Made by a program: the position numbers and the translations under genes
Part shown: positions 17,949-26,075 of the stretch, one piece after another
Layout: every line of letters starts with the position of its first letter
How positions within the stretch are numbered: position 1 is the first letter of the stretch
Notes under the pieces: generated by a model
Databases searched by the model: none
Told to the model about the DNA's origin: nothing
Seen by the model: the letters and a program-made list of their open reading frames with translations, nothing else
Origin: Leuconostoc palmae
GTDB taxonomy: Bacteria; Bacillota; Bacilli; Lactobacillales; Lactobacillaceae
Direction: 5' to 3'
DNA length: 64,000 nucleotides
NCBI RefSeq assembly: GCF_019656075.1
Contig: NZ_BPKZ01000002.1
Location: forward strand, 149,888 to 213,887

Positions 17949-18776
17949 TTATTCTCCTTGAATTGCCTCTAACATCATTTGACGGTTTGCTGGCTGATTA
18001 AACCAGTATTCAAAACTCAACGCTCCTTGAGACACTAACATAGGTATCCCGTTTTGTGTTGCCAAATGACGTCTTTGTGCTGTTCTTAATAATCCTGTTT
18101 GCTTGTTACGATAAATCATGTCAACAACCAACGCATGTTGAGGCAATAAATTGATTTGATAGTCGTTCAATAACATTCTAGAATCATTCATCCCTACAGT
18201 TGTTGCATTAATAAGTAGATCAGCATTGGATAAAGCATATGACATATGTTGATTGTCTGACAAATCAAACAACTGTCCTATACCATGACTAAGATAAGAA
18301 ATCATCGTCTCACGTTGTGACCAATCACTGTGAGAACGATTGTATACCGATAGATTTCGCACACCATACTGATGAGCAGTTGCAATCACTGCTTTAGCTG
18401 AACCACCACTACCCAAAATAACAACATTTTCATGAGGCTGATTTGGATTGATACTTTGCCAAAAACCATCGCCATCAGTTGTCGTACCAATGAGCTTACC
18501 ATTGATATTTTTAACCGTATTAACTGTGTGTAAGTGATTTGAGAGTGGTGTCAACTCATCAATTAAATCAATAATAGATTCTTTGAAAGGCGTTGAAACA
18601 TTAAAACCATCAATATTCAATGCGCGAATACCATTAACACTACTGATTAAATTTTCAGGTTTAACATCAAAAATGTGGTAATAGCCATTGATATGATTTT
18701 CTCTCATCAACTTATTTTGCATAATTGGCGATAATGAATGACCTGCCGGATGAGCCAATAACCCATATAAACTCAT
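17949..18776 (-). CDS. aroE: Shikimate dehydrogenase
   Basis: NADPH-dependent reduction of 3-dehydroshikimate. 275 aa: the substrate-binding block LLAHPAGHSLSPIMQN, the catalytic lysine block NVSTPFKES, TDGDGFW and the dinucleotide loop ILGSGGSAKAV. First structural gene of the aro operon; AAGGAG lies 8-9 nt before the ATG and directly follows the second attenuator terminator. Confidence 0.95.
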   Translation of the reverse strand: MSLYGLLAHPAGHSLSPIMQNKLMRENHINGYYHIFDVKPENLISSVNGIRALNIDGFNVSTPFKESIIDLIDELTPLSNHLHTVNTVKNINGKLIGTTTDGDGFWQSINPNQPHENVVILGSGGSAKAVIATAHQYGVRNLSVYNRSHSDWSQRETMISYLSHGIGQLFDLSDNQHMSYALSNADLLINATTVGMNDSRMLLNDYQINLLPQHALVVDMIYRNKQTGLLRTAQRRHLATQNGIPMLVSQGALSFEYWFNQPANRQMMLEAIQGE

Positions 18777-18798
18777 TAAAATTCTCCTTCAATAAAAA

Positions 18799-18828
18799 AC
18801 GTACTAAGCTTAGTTTAACTTAGTACGT
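18799..18828 (-). terminator. Attenuator terminator 2
   Basis: RNA of the minus strand: ACGUACUAAG, 10-nt loop, CUUAGUACGU, then six U. A perfect 10-bp stem lying only about 10 nt before the aroE RBS. Its 5' arm can also pair with the 3' arm of terminator 1 (ACUUAGU with ACUAAGU). Confidence 0.88.
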
Positions 18829-18853
18829 TCTCTTTTTGCCCAGTTTAGACAAT

Positions 18854-18889
18854 TAAAAAGTCACTAAGTAAACGTTCTCACTTAGTGAC
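18854..18889 (-). terminator. Attenuator terminator 1
   Basis: RNA: GUCACUAAGU, 10-nt loop, ACUUAGUGAC, then UUUUU. A perfect 10-bp stem. Its 5' arm GUCACUAAG can alternatively pair with CUUAGCGAC (18911-18919) in the upstream leader, with a single A-C mismatch, giving a candidate antiterminator. Confidence 0.88.
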
Positions 18890-18894
18890 TCAAA

Positions 18895-18992
18895 CCTTGA
18901 AAAACTTCTGGTCGCTAAGCGCATCGATAACCGACGCACTTGGCGACGGTTCTAGATAAACCAGAAGTAAAAATAATTATTGTTTTTCAAGG
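18895..18992 (-). promoter_or_regulatory. Leader RNA structure of the aro attenuator
   Basis: A 17-nt segment (18895-18911; RNA CCAGAAGUUUUUCAAGG) is complementary to two blocks inside the leader peptide codons: ACUUCUGG (18961-18968, the Tyr-Phe-Trp codons) and CCUUGAAAAAC (18982-18992). Enclosed is a second hairpin, 18934-18946 with 18912-18924 (UCGCCAAGUGCGU / AUGCGCUUAGCGA with G-U pairs). A ribosome on the aromatic codons would open both, freeing CUUAGCGAC to capture terminator 1. Confidence 0.75.
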
Positions 18993-19005
18993 AATTTTTG
19001 TTCAT
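18952..19005 (-). CDS. Aromatic leader peptide (attenuation sensor)
   Basis: A 17-codon ORF, MNKNSLKNNNYFYFWFI, stop TAG. Six consecutive aromatic codons (Tyr, Phe, Tyr, Phe, Trp, Phe) immediately before the last codon cannot be chance in the leader of a Tyr/Phe/Trp precursor operon. The ATG has GAG 7 nt upstream (ATGAGAAAATT) and sits about 20 nt after the predicted transcription start. It is the sensing element: starvation for charged tRNA-Phe, -Tyr or -Trp should stall the ribosome on the run. This is a leader of the kind known from pheL/trpL in enterobacteria, not a T-box; no AGGGUGGNACCGCG element is present. Confidence 0.9.
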   Translation of the reverse strand: MNKNSLKNNNYFYFWFI

Positions 19006-19032
19006 AATTTTCTCATTTCTATTAATAGTTTT

Positions 19033-19061
19033 ACTATACATTGTTCTATAAAATATGTCAA
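19033..19061 (-). promoter_or_regulatory. Promoter of the aro operon
   Basis: Perfect -35 TTGACA (19056-19061), 17-nt spacer, -10 TATAGT (19033-19038). Predicted start near 19026, about 20 nt before the leader peptide. It overlaps the 3' end region upstream of the ECF gene stop (19071). Confidence 0.88.
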
Positions 19062-19070
19062 TTACTTATT

Positions 19071-19622
19071 TTAATTTAATACTACTCGCTTTGTTATTAT
19101 TTTATAGATGATACCTACAACATATACACCAATGATACGATCCATATAATCTGTGACTATTTGGACAACAAACACGGCTATTTCTTTATGGACACCCAAA
19201 CCATATAATAATTGGACCATAATACTCGATCCAGAAGAAGTAATCCCTTGAAATAAAATAATAGTTATAACTGTACTAACAATTGTTGAAGGCAATGAAA
19301 TAACTAACGCCAACCACCATATTTTTTTAAAGTTAATGGCACTATATTTTTTATATACAAGCCCTGAAACAATCGCCGTTGTTATTTGACTAGGCATATA
19401 ATAAATTGAAAATAAATCGCCAGTCCCGCCATTAATCAATGCTGTTAAAACACCAGTAATAAGACCACCTATCGGACCAAAAAAAGCACTGCCTAATAAA
19501 GTTCCTATTGTATCTAAATAAAACGGTACTTTTGTGTAAAGAGCAATATGTCCACCAACAATATTAATGACAATAAATAGAGCAATTAATGCTATTTTAT
19601 TTGCTGACCATCTAGCTTGCAT
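19071..19622 (-). CDS. ECF transporter S component (substrate-binding membrane subunit)
   Basis: 183-residue membrane protein with about five or six helices. The N-terminal basic segment MQARWSANKIALIALFIVINIVG and the GGxxG-type turns (FGPIGGLITGVLTALINGGTGD) are typical of energy-coupling-factor S components; the sequence resembles the CD3073-type group of unknown ligand (family recollection). ATG at 19622 with GGAGGCG upstream. It follows the nucleoside hydrolase gene with its stop 2 nt from this start, so the two are cotranscribed. Ligand is probably a nucleoside or nucleobase; the leader suggests a queuosine precursor. Confidence 0.82.
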   Translation of the reverse strand: MQARWSANKIALIALFIVINIVGGHIALYTKVPFYLDTIGTLLGSAFFGPIGGLITGVLTALINGGTGDLFSIYYMPSQITTAIVSGLVYKKYSAINFKKIWWLALVISLPSTIVSTVITIILFQGITSSGSSIMVQLLYGLGVHKEIAVFVVQIVTDYMDRIIGVYVVGIIYKIITKRVVLN

Positions 19623-19623
19623 A

Positions 19624-20613
19624 TCACATCGCCTCCAATTCCTGTGCGACATGATCTAAATCTTTCAATAATGCCTCTTGGTCGACTCTAATTAACCGAC
19701 TAATAATAATGGCCATCGCTCTTTTGGCATCAACTTGTTGTAAAAGAGTTACATTCGGCTGACACTTTAAAAAACTGGCACTATCAACTATACTTTGTCC
19801 TAATGCTTTTCCTTCTGTCACAATAGTCATGTAGAATTCATAACCAATAGCAATAGTGGGATCTAAAATATAAGCAATAACTAATGGATCATTAATCACT
19901 GCTCCTAAAACGTGTTCTTGCTGCCAATGAAAATCAAAATAAAACTGGATTATTTGATGAATAAACTTTGTTTTTTGAGGATTCATATACTTCATTATTT
20001 GTAAAATATTAGGTGTTAATACTATTTTTCTAGTAACATCTAATGGTACTACATCTATTTTACAAATATTAGATTGTATAACATATTCTGCAGCATCTGG
20101 ATCAACCCAAAAATTATATTCAGCTACAGGTGAAGAATTTCCTTGAGTCTGATATGCACCACCCATAATGACAATACGAGAAACATCTCGCCAAATTTCA
20201 GGTTGTGTTTGGATTGAATAGGCCACATTTGTTAATGGTCCCAATGCCAAAAAACAAATATCTTGTTGGGCAAATAGTTCCTCATATCCTTTATCTTGAA
20301 TAAGATCATAGGTATCTATGCCCAATACATCTGTTAAATGACTGTTGCCAAGACCATCGTTACCATGTGTATCTTGCGCACTCACATAATCATGCTTCAA
20401 AGGTTTAGATGCGCCACTATAGATTGGAACATCTAATCGGTTTGCCTCACGTAAAATTTTAAGTGCATTCTGCACACCAATAGTTGTTGGGACATTACCT
20501 TCCACAATTGAAATACCGATAACATCTAATTCCGGCGAATTAAGTGCTGCCAAAATAGCTAAACTATCATCAATACCTGGATCAGTATCAATCACTACTT
20601 TTTGTTTTTGCAT
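19624..20613 (-). CDS. Nucleoside hydrolase (IunH family)
   Basis: Cleaves the N-glycosidic bond of ribonucleosides. 329 aa. N-terminal calcium-binding signature VVIDTDPGIDDSLAILAAL, then HGNDGLG, GPLTNVA and AEYNFWVDPDAAE, all in family order. RBS AGGAGAG 5 nt before the ATG. Coupled to the ECF S component, so it likely hydrolyses the imported ligand. Because the leader looks like a preQ1-I riboswitch, a queuosine hydrolase role (QueK-like) is the specific hypothesis; an ordinary purine/pyrimidine nucleosidase is the alternative. Confidence 0.88.
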   Translation of the reverse strand: MQKQKVVIDTDPGIDDSLAILAALNSPELDVIGISIVEGNVPTTIGVQNALKILREANRLDVPIYSGASKPLKHDYVSAQDTHGNDGLGNSHLTDVLGIDTYDLIQDKGYEELFAQQDICFLALGPLTNVAYSIQTQPEIWRDVSRIVIMGGAYQTQGNSSPVAEYNFWVDPDAAEYVIQSNICKIDVVPLDVTRKIVLTPNILQIMKYMNPQKTKFIHQIIQFYFDFHWQQEHVLGAVINDPLVIAYILDPTIAIGYEFYMTIVTEGKALGQSIVDSASFLKCQPNVTLLQQVDAKRAMAIIISRLIRVDQEALLKDLDHVAQELEAM

Positions 20614-20637
20614 TATCTCTCCTACCTTTCAAGGTTA

Positions 20638-20676
20638 CTTGGTTTTTTATCCTAGGAAGTTTCCGAACTAGTCCAA
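20638..20676 (-). promoter_or_regulatory. preQ1-I-like riboswitch candidate
   Basis: Leader RNA reads CUAG-UUCGGAAACUUC-CUAG then GAUAAAAAACCAAG. This is the layout of preQ1-I aptamers: short P1 stem, a UUC-starting loop, A-rich tail, and a tail CC that can pair with the loop GG (P2). Downstream, CAAG can pair with CUUG, in competition with ACCU-UGAA-AGGU next to the RBS, a plausible translational switch. P1 is short (4 bp), so confidence is moderate. Confidence 0.5.
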
Positions 20677-20735
20677 CATACTGTATAATGTTGATTTTGA
20701 TAAATGCTTGTTTATTTTAGCAGAAAAAATAATAC

Positions 20736-20768
20736 AATAAAACCCCCAATGTTTTATATCATTGGAGG
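20736..20768 (-). terminator. Terminator after degV
   Basis: Minus strand CCTCCAATG, 8-nt loop, CATTGGGGG (one G-U pair), then TTTTATT. Confidence 0.85.
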
Positions 20769-20780
20769 TCAACTATCTTA

Positions 20781-21629
20781 TTAGGCTTGGAACAATATAG
20801 CTAATGCCCCTAAACCAGTATGTGTAGAAATAATCGGTCCTGTAGTCATGACCTCAATTTTAATTTCTGGCCAAATTTCATTTAATCTTTTCGCCATTTT
20901 TTCAGCAACTTCTGGTATTCCTGCATGAGAAATTCCGATTGCTGATACTTCTGGATAAGTCTTCATTTTTTCAATGACAGTGTCATGAAATTTAGCAATT
21001 GCTTTCATACCACGGCCTTTTACTATGACTTCAACAGAACCCATTTCATCAACACAAGCACCTACTTTAATATTTAAAAGATTCCCAATAATTCCAGAGG
21101 CCTTGCTTAATCTCCCGCCAGCTACCATATTATCTAACGAAGTAAAACTCAAATAAGTATGTGATTGCCCACGCACTTTTTCTACTTCAGAAATAATTTC
21201 TGACATTGTGGCACCTTTTTGTGCTAACTTGGCTGCAGTTAATACTTGAAAAGCTTGTGAACGATCTGCATTTAATGTATCGAAAGTCGTAATTTTAGCA
21301 GCTGTTAATGCGGCTGCTTGCTTTGCCGCATGCACTGTTCCAGATAAACCAGAAGATAAATGTAAACTCAAAATTTCAGAATCCGGAAATTTTTCGTGAA
21401 TGGCATCATAAGCAACTTGAAATTTTCCGATAGAGGGCTGAGAGGTTTGAGGTAAATTTTTACTTTTTTGCATGAAATCTAAAAATTCTTCACGTTTTAA
21501 AGTCACACCATCTTCATAAACAACACCATCAATTTGTACAGTGAGTGGCACAATTGTTATATCATAGTTTGCTATTTCATCTGTTGTCAGAGCTACTGCT
21601 GAATCAGTTACAATTTTAATATTTGACAT
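20781..21629 (-). CDS. DegV-family fatty-acid-binding protein
   Basis: DegV/FakB-type protein that binds a fatty acid and presents it to the FakA kinase. 282 aa from the ATG at 21629 (MSNIKIVTDSAV), with GAGGGAAAT upstream. Family blocks: KIVTDSAVAL, LPQTSQPS (fatty-acid carboxylate contact), LHLSSGLSGT and HAGIPEVAE. The longer reading overlapping folA is not needed. Confidence 0.92.
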   Translation of the reverse strand: MSNIKIVTDSAVALTTDEIANYDITIVPLTVQIDGVVYEDGVTLKREEFLDFMQKSKNLPQTSQPSIGKFQVAYDAIHEKFPDSEILSLHLSSGLSGTVHAAKQAAALTAAKITTFDTLNADRSQAFQVLTAAKLAQKGATMSEIISEVEKVRGQSHTYLSFTSLDNMVAGGRLSKASGIIGNLLNIKVGACVDEMGSVEVIVKGRGMKAIAKFHDTVIEKMKTYPEVSAIGISHAGIPEVAEKMAKRLNEIWPEIKIEVMTTGPIISTHTGLGALAILFQA

Positions 21630-21636
21630 ATTTCCC

Positions 21637-22137
21637 TCAATTCCGACGTTCATATCTTTCAACAATATAATTATAATCTGTTATTTCTTTTTTTACATGT
21701 TTAACTGATTCAACTAACTTGAATTTCGTTAGATCAATATCTTCAACAAAAGTATCACCATCAATAACTGTATCCACTCTGGTTACAATCAAATCAGTTG
21801 CATAGGCCATAAATTCTTTATAAATTTTCGCACCACCCGCAATGGAAATGTCTCTTTCTTCTGAATCAATATAGGCCAATGCATCGTTAATAGAATGTTT
21901 AACCAATACATCTGAAAATCCTGTCTGGAAATTCCTTTGACGTGTCAAAACCATTGTTGTTCTGTTTGGCAATGGCTTACCAATAGAACGCCACGTATTA
22001 CTACCGACAATCATCAGTGTTCCTGTTGTCTCTTGACGAAATAGTTTTAAATCATCTGGTATATACCAAGCAAGTTGACCATTTTTCCCTATTGCATGTT
22101 GTGTATCCTCTGCCCAAACCATCTTAATTTTTTTCAT
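21637..22137 (-). CDS. folA: Dihydrofolate reductase
   Basis: NADPH-dependent reduction of dihydrofolate. 166 aa: MVWAEDTQHAIGKNGQLAWYIPDDLKLF with the catalytic Asp, GSNTWRSIGKPLPNRTTMVLTR, and the cofactor block ISIAGGAKIYKEFM. It overlaps the end of cca by 14 nt, so translation is coupled. No thyA in this window. Confidence 0.95.
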   Translation of the reverse strand: MKKIKMVWAEDTQHAIGKNGQLAWYIPDDLKLFRQETTGTLMIVGSNTWRSIGKPLPNRTTMVLTRQRNFQTGFSDVLVKHSINDALAYIDSEERDISIAGGAKIYKEFMAYATDLIVTRVDTVIDGDTFVEDIDLTKFKLVESVKHVKKEITDYNYIVERYERRN

Positions 22138-23335
22138 TTTTTACAAGTTCCTTCGCATACTTTAATAAAATCTCTTGTTTATTTGGGACTTTCTCATCAA
22201 CAACTTGCTGTTCAATAATCTTTAAAATACGACCCATATCTGGTCCAGGCGCAACGATCGCTTGCTCTATCAACATACTACCATTAATGGATAGATCTTG
22301 AATTTTTTTAATAGGCATTTTCCTAAATATCGTGTAAATTTTATTGATAACCTCAGGAGAAGTCTGAATCATGTTTAATAGAGAAAGTAACAATTCCTCA
22401 TATTGATTAATTTCATATAACTGATATGTAGTAGCGTTAATTATGTTTTTTGCAACTGGGACAACGGATGTCACAGCTTGAATATCAGCACGACTTGTCT
22501 TCCATGACCGCATAAACTTTTCTAAGTCTTCTTTTTCAAGATTAAGATAGTAACCGATAAGTAGCCAAACTTCTTGAGTTGATTCGGGGTGAGTTAACTC
22601 AAGTGCCTTTCGAAACTCTGGTAAATTCATAGACATCAAATTACCAGGAAGATATTTTAAAATATCAAGTTTTTCAGCTAGTTCAAGGCTTTTGGGTGCG
22701 TATGCACCCATTAACAATTTTTCAAATTCTACCCGAATACGTTCTACCGCGATTTTTTCTAAATTAGATGCAAGTTTTTGTAAAGCAAATTTCGTTTCTT
22801 CTTCAATACTAAAACCAAGCTGTGAACTAAATCTCAAAGCACGCATAATACGAAGCGCATCCTCATTAAATCTGGTCTCCGCATTACCTACTGCTCGTAA
22901 ACTATGTACTTTCATATCTAACAAACCATCAAACAGATCAATAATTTTGGCATCTTTGGTCATTGCCATAGCATTGATAGTAAAATCTCTACGTTTCAAG
23001 TCTTCTTTCAATGTTCGCACAAAAGTAACACGGTCTGGACGGCGAAAATCAGTATACGTAGATTCTGTTCTAAACGTTGTGATTTCATATCCTTGACCAT
23101 GATCTAAAACCATTACCGTCCCATGTTGTATCCCAGTATCGACTGTACGATCAAATATTGTTTTTACTTCTTCTGGGAAAGCAGATGTAGCAATATCTAC
23201 ATCATGAATTGGATTACCTAACAACATATCGCGGACAGAGCCACCAACAAAAAAAGCTTCAAATCCGGCATGATCTATTTTTTCTAAAATTGGTTTAGCT
23301 TCAAGAAACTCTTTTGGTAGACTTTTAAATTCCAT
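22124..23335 (-). CDS. cca: CCA tRNA nucleotidyltransferase
   Basis: Adds or repairs the 3' CCA of tRNAs. 403 aa, class II: GGSVRDMLLGNPIHDVDIATSA (metal-binding DxD), the RRDFTINAMA motif and the template block DALRIMRALRFSSQLGF. The start at 23335 (MEFKSLPKEF) is supported by AAGGAT upstream and by an extended -10 (TGCTATAAT) ending about 22 nt before it; the longer reading would start upstream of that promoter. Confidence 0.95.
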   Translation of the reverse strand: MEFKSLPKEFLEAKPILEKIDHAGFEAFFVGGSVRDMLLGNPIHDVDIATSAFPEEVKTIFDRTVDTGIQHGTVMVLDHGQGYEITTFRTESTYTDFRRPDRVTFVRTLKEDLKRRDFTINAMAMTKDAKIIDLFDGLLDMKVHSLRAVGNAETRFNEDALRIMRALRFSSQLGFSIEEETKFALQKLASNLEKIAVERIRVEFEKLLMGAYAPKSLELAEKLDILKYLPGNLMSMNLPEFRKALELTHPESTQEVWLLIGYYLNLEKEDLEKFMRSWKTSRADIQAVTSVVPVAKNIINATTYQLYEINQYEELLLSLLNMIQTSPEVINKIYTIFRKMPIKKIQDLSINGSMLIEQAIVAPGPDMGRILKIIEQQVVDEKVPNKQEILLKYAKELVKNEKN

Positions 23336-23357
23336 ACTTTTGTATATCCTTAAGTTA

Positions 23358-23366
23358 ATTATAGCA
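23358..23366 (-). promoter_or_regulatory. Extended -10 promoter of cca
   Basis: Minus strand TGCTATAAT (TGn extended -10), TATAAT at 23358-23363; no good -35. Confidence 0.55.
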
Positions 23367-23398
23367 AAAATCAAAAAATGAAAAAACTTCTTTTATGA

Positions 23399-24667
23399 TT
23401 AATCCTCATATAAATTTTCAAGACGCATTTGCATATCTACGTCATCTGGATTTAAATATAAATATTTTTCAGTCGTACTAATTTCTTTCGCAACTTCTCC
23501 AATTTCATGATACCAATCGATTATGTCCTGTAAAAACGCTTGATTATCTTCCAACAACGGTAGTGCTTCTTCCCAGTAATTTTTAGCCAAAGCTAATTCT
23601 CCTAATTTCTGATAACTCAGAGCTAAATACCAATAAAAACGCTCGTCTTCTACTTCATTGGACATGCTATCTTTTAATAACTCAATGATTTCTGATTCAC
23701 GTTGTTGCTTAAACATCAAATCAGCCAACATAAATAGCGACTCGGTATCATCTTCATTAATGGCTATAGCATTTCTATAATAATTTTCAGCAACAACTAA
23801 ATCTTTATTTTCTACCGCCATTTTTCCAGCCAACTGATATAATTTTGTGTTTGTTTCATCTAAAGAAATACCAGTTTGATAGACACGGAGAGCTTCATTA
23901 CTTTGTCCTAATTTTTCATATAAATGCCCTAATATTGGATAAATCGAAGTATATTTTGGATCTACATCTAAAATTTCGTTCAATAATTTAATTGCCTCAT
24001 CATCTCTATTTGTTTCTTGATATATAATAGCTAACTGAAATTTTGTATCAAGTGTAAGTTGCTCATATTTAATTTGCTCTAAATAACCAATGGCATGCTC
24101 ATATCTACCAATTTGCGCATAGGCAACACCTAAACGAGCCACAATATCTACCTTACTCATTTCTCGTTCACCTTTTAAAAGTAAATTACGATAACGAGTT
24201 ATCGCCTTTTCAAAGTTACCATTAGCATTATAAAATTCAGCCAATGCAAATTCAATGACAGGCTCATCAGGCGCTAAAGACTCAGCCTGTTGTAGACTGT
24301 ATTCTGCGGATTCATTTAGTCCTTCAGTTTGATAGATGTCAGCTTTGACCAATAAAGATTGAATATATGAATCAGATTCAGGCATAATTTGAGCGAGATA
24401 ATTTTGTGCTTCATCTATCTCGCCATCTTCAATAGCGATATCAGCTAGCGCAGTCCTTAACTCATCTTCATCAGGATATTTTTTAAGTAACGTTTTATAT
24501 GCTCGCCTGGATTGATTTAAAAACCCTAACGCATATAAGTCTTCAGCTAAGCTATAAATTAACTCATCACTGTCTTCTCTAAGTGATTTTGTAAAGTATT
24601 GTTGTGCCGTTTCAATCTGACCCTTTGATAGTGCGGTTAACATTTGTTCAGCATAATTACTTGGCAT
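23399..24667 (-). CDS. Tetratricopeptide repeat protein
   Basis: 422 aa composed of about ten TPR units (for example PVIEFALAEFYNANGNFEKA and TKLYQLAGKMAVENKDLVVAE with the W/L-G-Y/A-F-A-P pattern). No signal peptide, so cytoplasmic scaffold. The TPR gene YpiA has a comparable place in Bacillus genomes. AGGAG 6-7 nt before the ATG. It is the last host gene before the prophage remnant. Confidence 0.88.
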   Translation of the reverse strand: MPSNYAEQMLTALSKGQIETAQQYFTKSLREDSDELIYSLAEDLYALGFLNQSRRAYKTLLKKYPDEDELRTALADIAIEDGEIDEAQNYLAQIMPESDSYIQSLLVKADIYQTEGLNESAEYSLQQAESLAPDEPVIEFALAEFYNANGNFEKAITRYRNLLLKGEREMSKVDIVARLGVAYAQIGRYEHAIGYLEQIKYEQLTLDTKFQLAIIYQETNRDDEAIKLLNEILDVDPKYTSIYPILGHLYEKLGQSNEALRVYQTGISLDETNTKLYQLAGKMAVENKDLVVAENYYRNAIAINEDDTESLFMLADLMFKQQRESEIIELLKDSMSNEVEDERFYWYLALSYQKLGELALAKNYWEEALPLLEDNQAFLQDIIDWYHEIGEVAKEISTTEKYLYLNPDDVDMQMRLENLYED

Positions 24668-24854
24668 ATTTTTCTCCTAAAAATATTCTATTTAATAGAT
24701 AAAAATTGATTTAACATTTCATTTTATCACACTGATATAAGTCTATGAGATGTTTGCTTATTTTTGTGATGTTGTTGATCATTTTTGATACATATAGTAG
24801 TTACTATTACTGATTTTTATTAGGGCAACTTTAGTGTTCTTATTCTCTTTTGAA
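24668..24854. other. Host-prophage junction
   Basis: AT-rich region between the TPR gene and the truncated terminase. No gene and no match to the sequence 3' of the integrase (34294-34350) that could serve as an att core was found by eye. Confidence 0.4.
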
Positions 24855-25523
24855 CTATTTTGCAATAAAAAAGCACCTGTTAAGGTGCAAACGGCAAATA
24901 TCGTGCAAATACTGCTCGGACAAGAAGTGCAATTTATCATCTAGATATGTTGTATGCACGACCAAAAAATCAGGGTCTTCACGAACTGTTTCCACCCATT
25001 CATTAATCCAGTCATAAGGATTACGTGGTGGGTTATACGAGAATATCGTAACAACTTGCATGCCTTTAGGTAGCTTTTGACGTGTATATGATAATTGGAC
25101 TGTGTGTATCTCAGTAAAGTTGCTGAACTCAGTAGCTTCTTCAAACCACAACCAACGAACATATCCCTTAGCTATCTTGAAAGACTTTTGTTTGCTGGGA
25201 TCATCAACACCAGAGAAGTAAAAACCACTACCATTGCGCCTATCTATAATCTCTATAGGAGACGTTTTAAAGCGGAATAGCCACGATACATGTAATTCAT
25301 CTAATGCCCAATTAATCTGCTCATAAACGCTACGTTTGAGATTACCAGCTACCTTACGATAACAAACCACATTAGCATTTTCATCAGCCATCATGCCCAT
25401 TGCTAGATACATACTAATTGCACTAGATTTCGTACTGGCACGTCTACCCTCTTCGATAATATTAGATGCGTTTGTTGCCCACAAATGGTCAAAAGCTGGA
25501 TTAACTAATTTAGCTACGTTCAT
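24855..25523 (-). pseudogene. terL: Phage terminase large subunit, C-terminus deleted
   Basis: PBSX/Xtm-type packaging ATPase. 222 codons remain of a usual 400-450: GRRASTKSSAISMYLAMG (Walker A-like), RKVAGNLKRSVYEQ and WLWFEEATEFSNF (Walker B with catalytic Glu). After YLHDI the frame runs into a hairpin sequence (GCACCTTAACAGGTGCTTTTTT) like the one at 28618 and stops, so nuclease domain and all downstream head, tail and lysis genes are lost. Start at 25523 with GGAGGG upstream, overlapping terS. Confidence 0.88.
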
Positions 25524-26010
25524 CTTCTTCTGCCCTCCTATCGAAACCAATCACACGTATCTCATTGGCAGTGCCATTATCGGTAACTTCTCTTGCATTA
25601 GCTTCAGCAATATCAGTTTCAGCGCTAAGCTTACGTATTTGTTGTTCAACTAACTTATCATTACCAGGATAGCGTTTCATGATTTCTTTCAAAGCGCTAA
25701 TTCTTGTTTTAAGGTCTGCTTCTTTTTCAACTGTTTCAGCACCAACAGGGGTGCCCACAACAACATTCTCTTTTAACTCACCTCTAGCAATGCTAGTTAG
25801 TATTTCAACAGCTTCTGTGTGGCTCATAACACGGTTTGACGCTATTTCTGCCATACGTTCATCTATGTATGTTTTAACACTAAGTTTTTCTAAGTTTTGT
25901 GAACCTTGAACATGTGGCTGTTTGTATCCTGATAGTCGTGCGGATTCGGTGGCATTGCCGGTCTTTATATACTCATCAGCAAACTTCTTTTGTTTCGGTG
26001 TTAATTTCAT
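25510..26010 (-). CDS. terS: Phage terminase small subunit
   Basis: DNA-recognition subunit of the packaging terminase. 166 aa: LTPKQKKFADEYIKTGNATESARLSGY is the classical terS helix-turn-helix N-terminus of the P27/PBSX group. AAAGGAGG lies 14 nt upstream of the ATG. Intact, but useless without a complete large subunit. Confidence 0.9.
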   Translation of the reverse strand: MKLTPKQKKFADEYIKTGNATESARLSGYKQPHVQGSQNLEKLSVKTYIDERMAEIASNRVMSHTEAVEILTSIARGELKENVVVGTPVGAETVEKEADLKTRISALKEIMKRYPGNDKLVEQQIRKLSAETDIAEANAREVTDNGTANEIRVIGFDRRAEEDERS

Positions 26011-26047
26011 GTCATTTAAGGCACCTCCTTTCAATGTTTCACTGCAA

Positions 26048-26070
26048 AATAAAAAGCGCTTATAGCGCTT
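26048..26070 (-). terminator. Terminator of moron cassette 1
   Basis: Minus strand AAGCGCTATAAGCGCTTTTTATTTTGCAGTG; the same hairpin and flank occur at 27531-27552. Confidence 0.82.
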
Positions 26071-26075
26071 AAATA

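Noticed and set aside
18780..19030. T-box leader upstream of aroE
   Set aside because: No AGGGTGGNACCGCG element or AG-bulge stem I; the aromatic leader peptide and terminators explain the region better.
20641..20720. A good sigma-A promoter for the nucleoside hydrolase
   Set aside because: TATACA/TACAGT is present but no -35 at a suitable distance could be supported.
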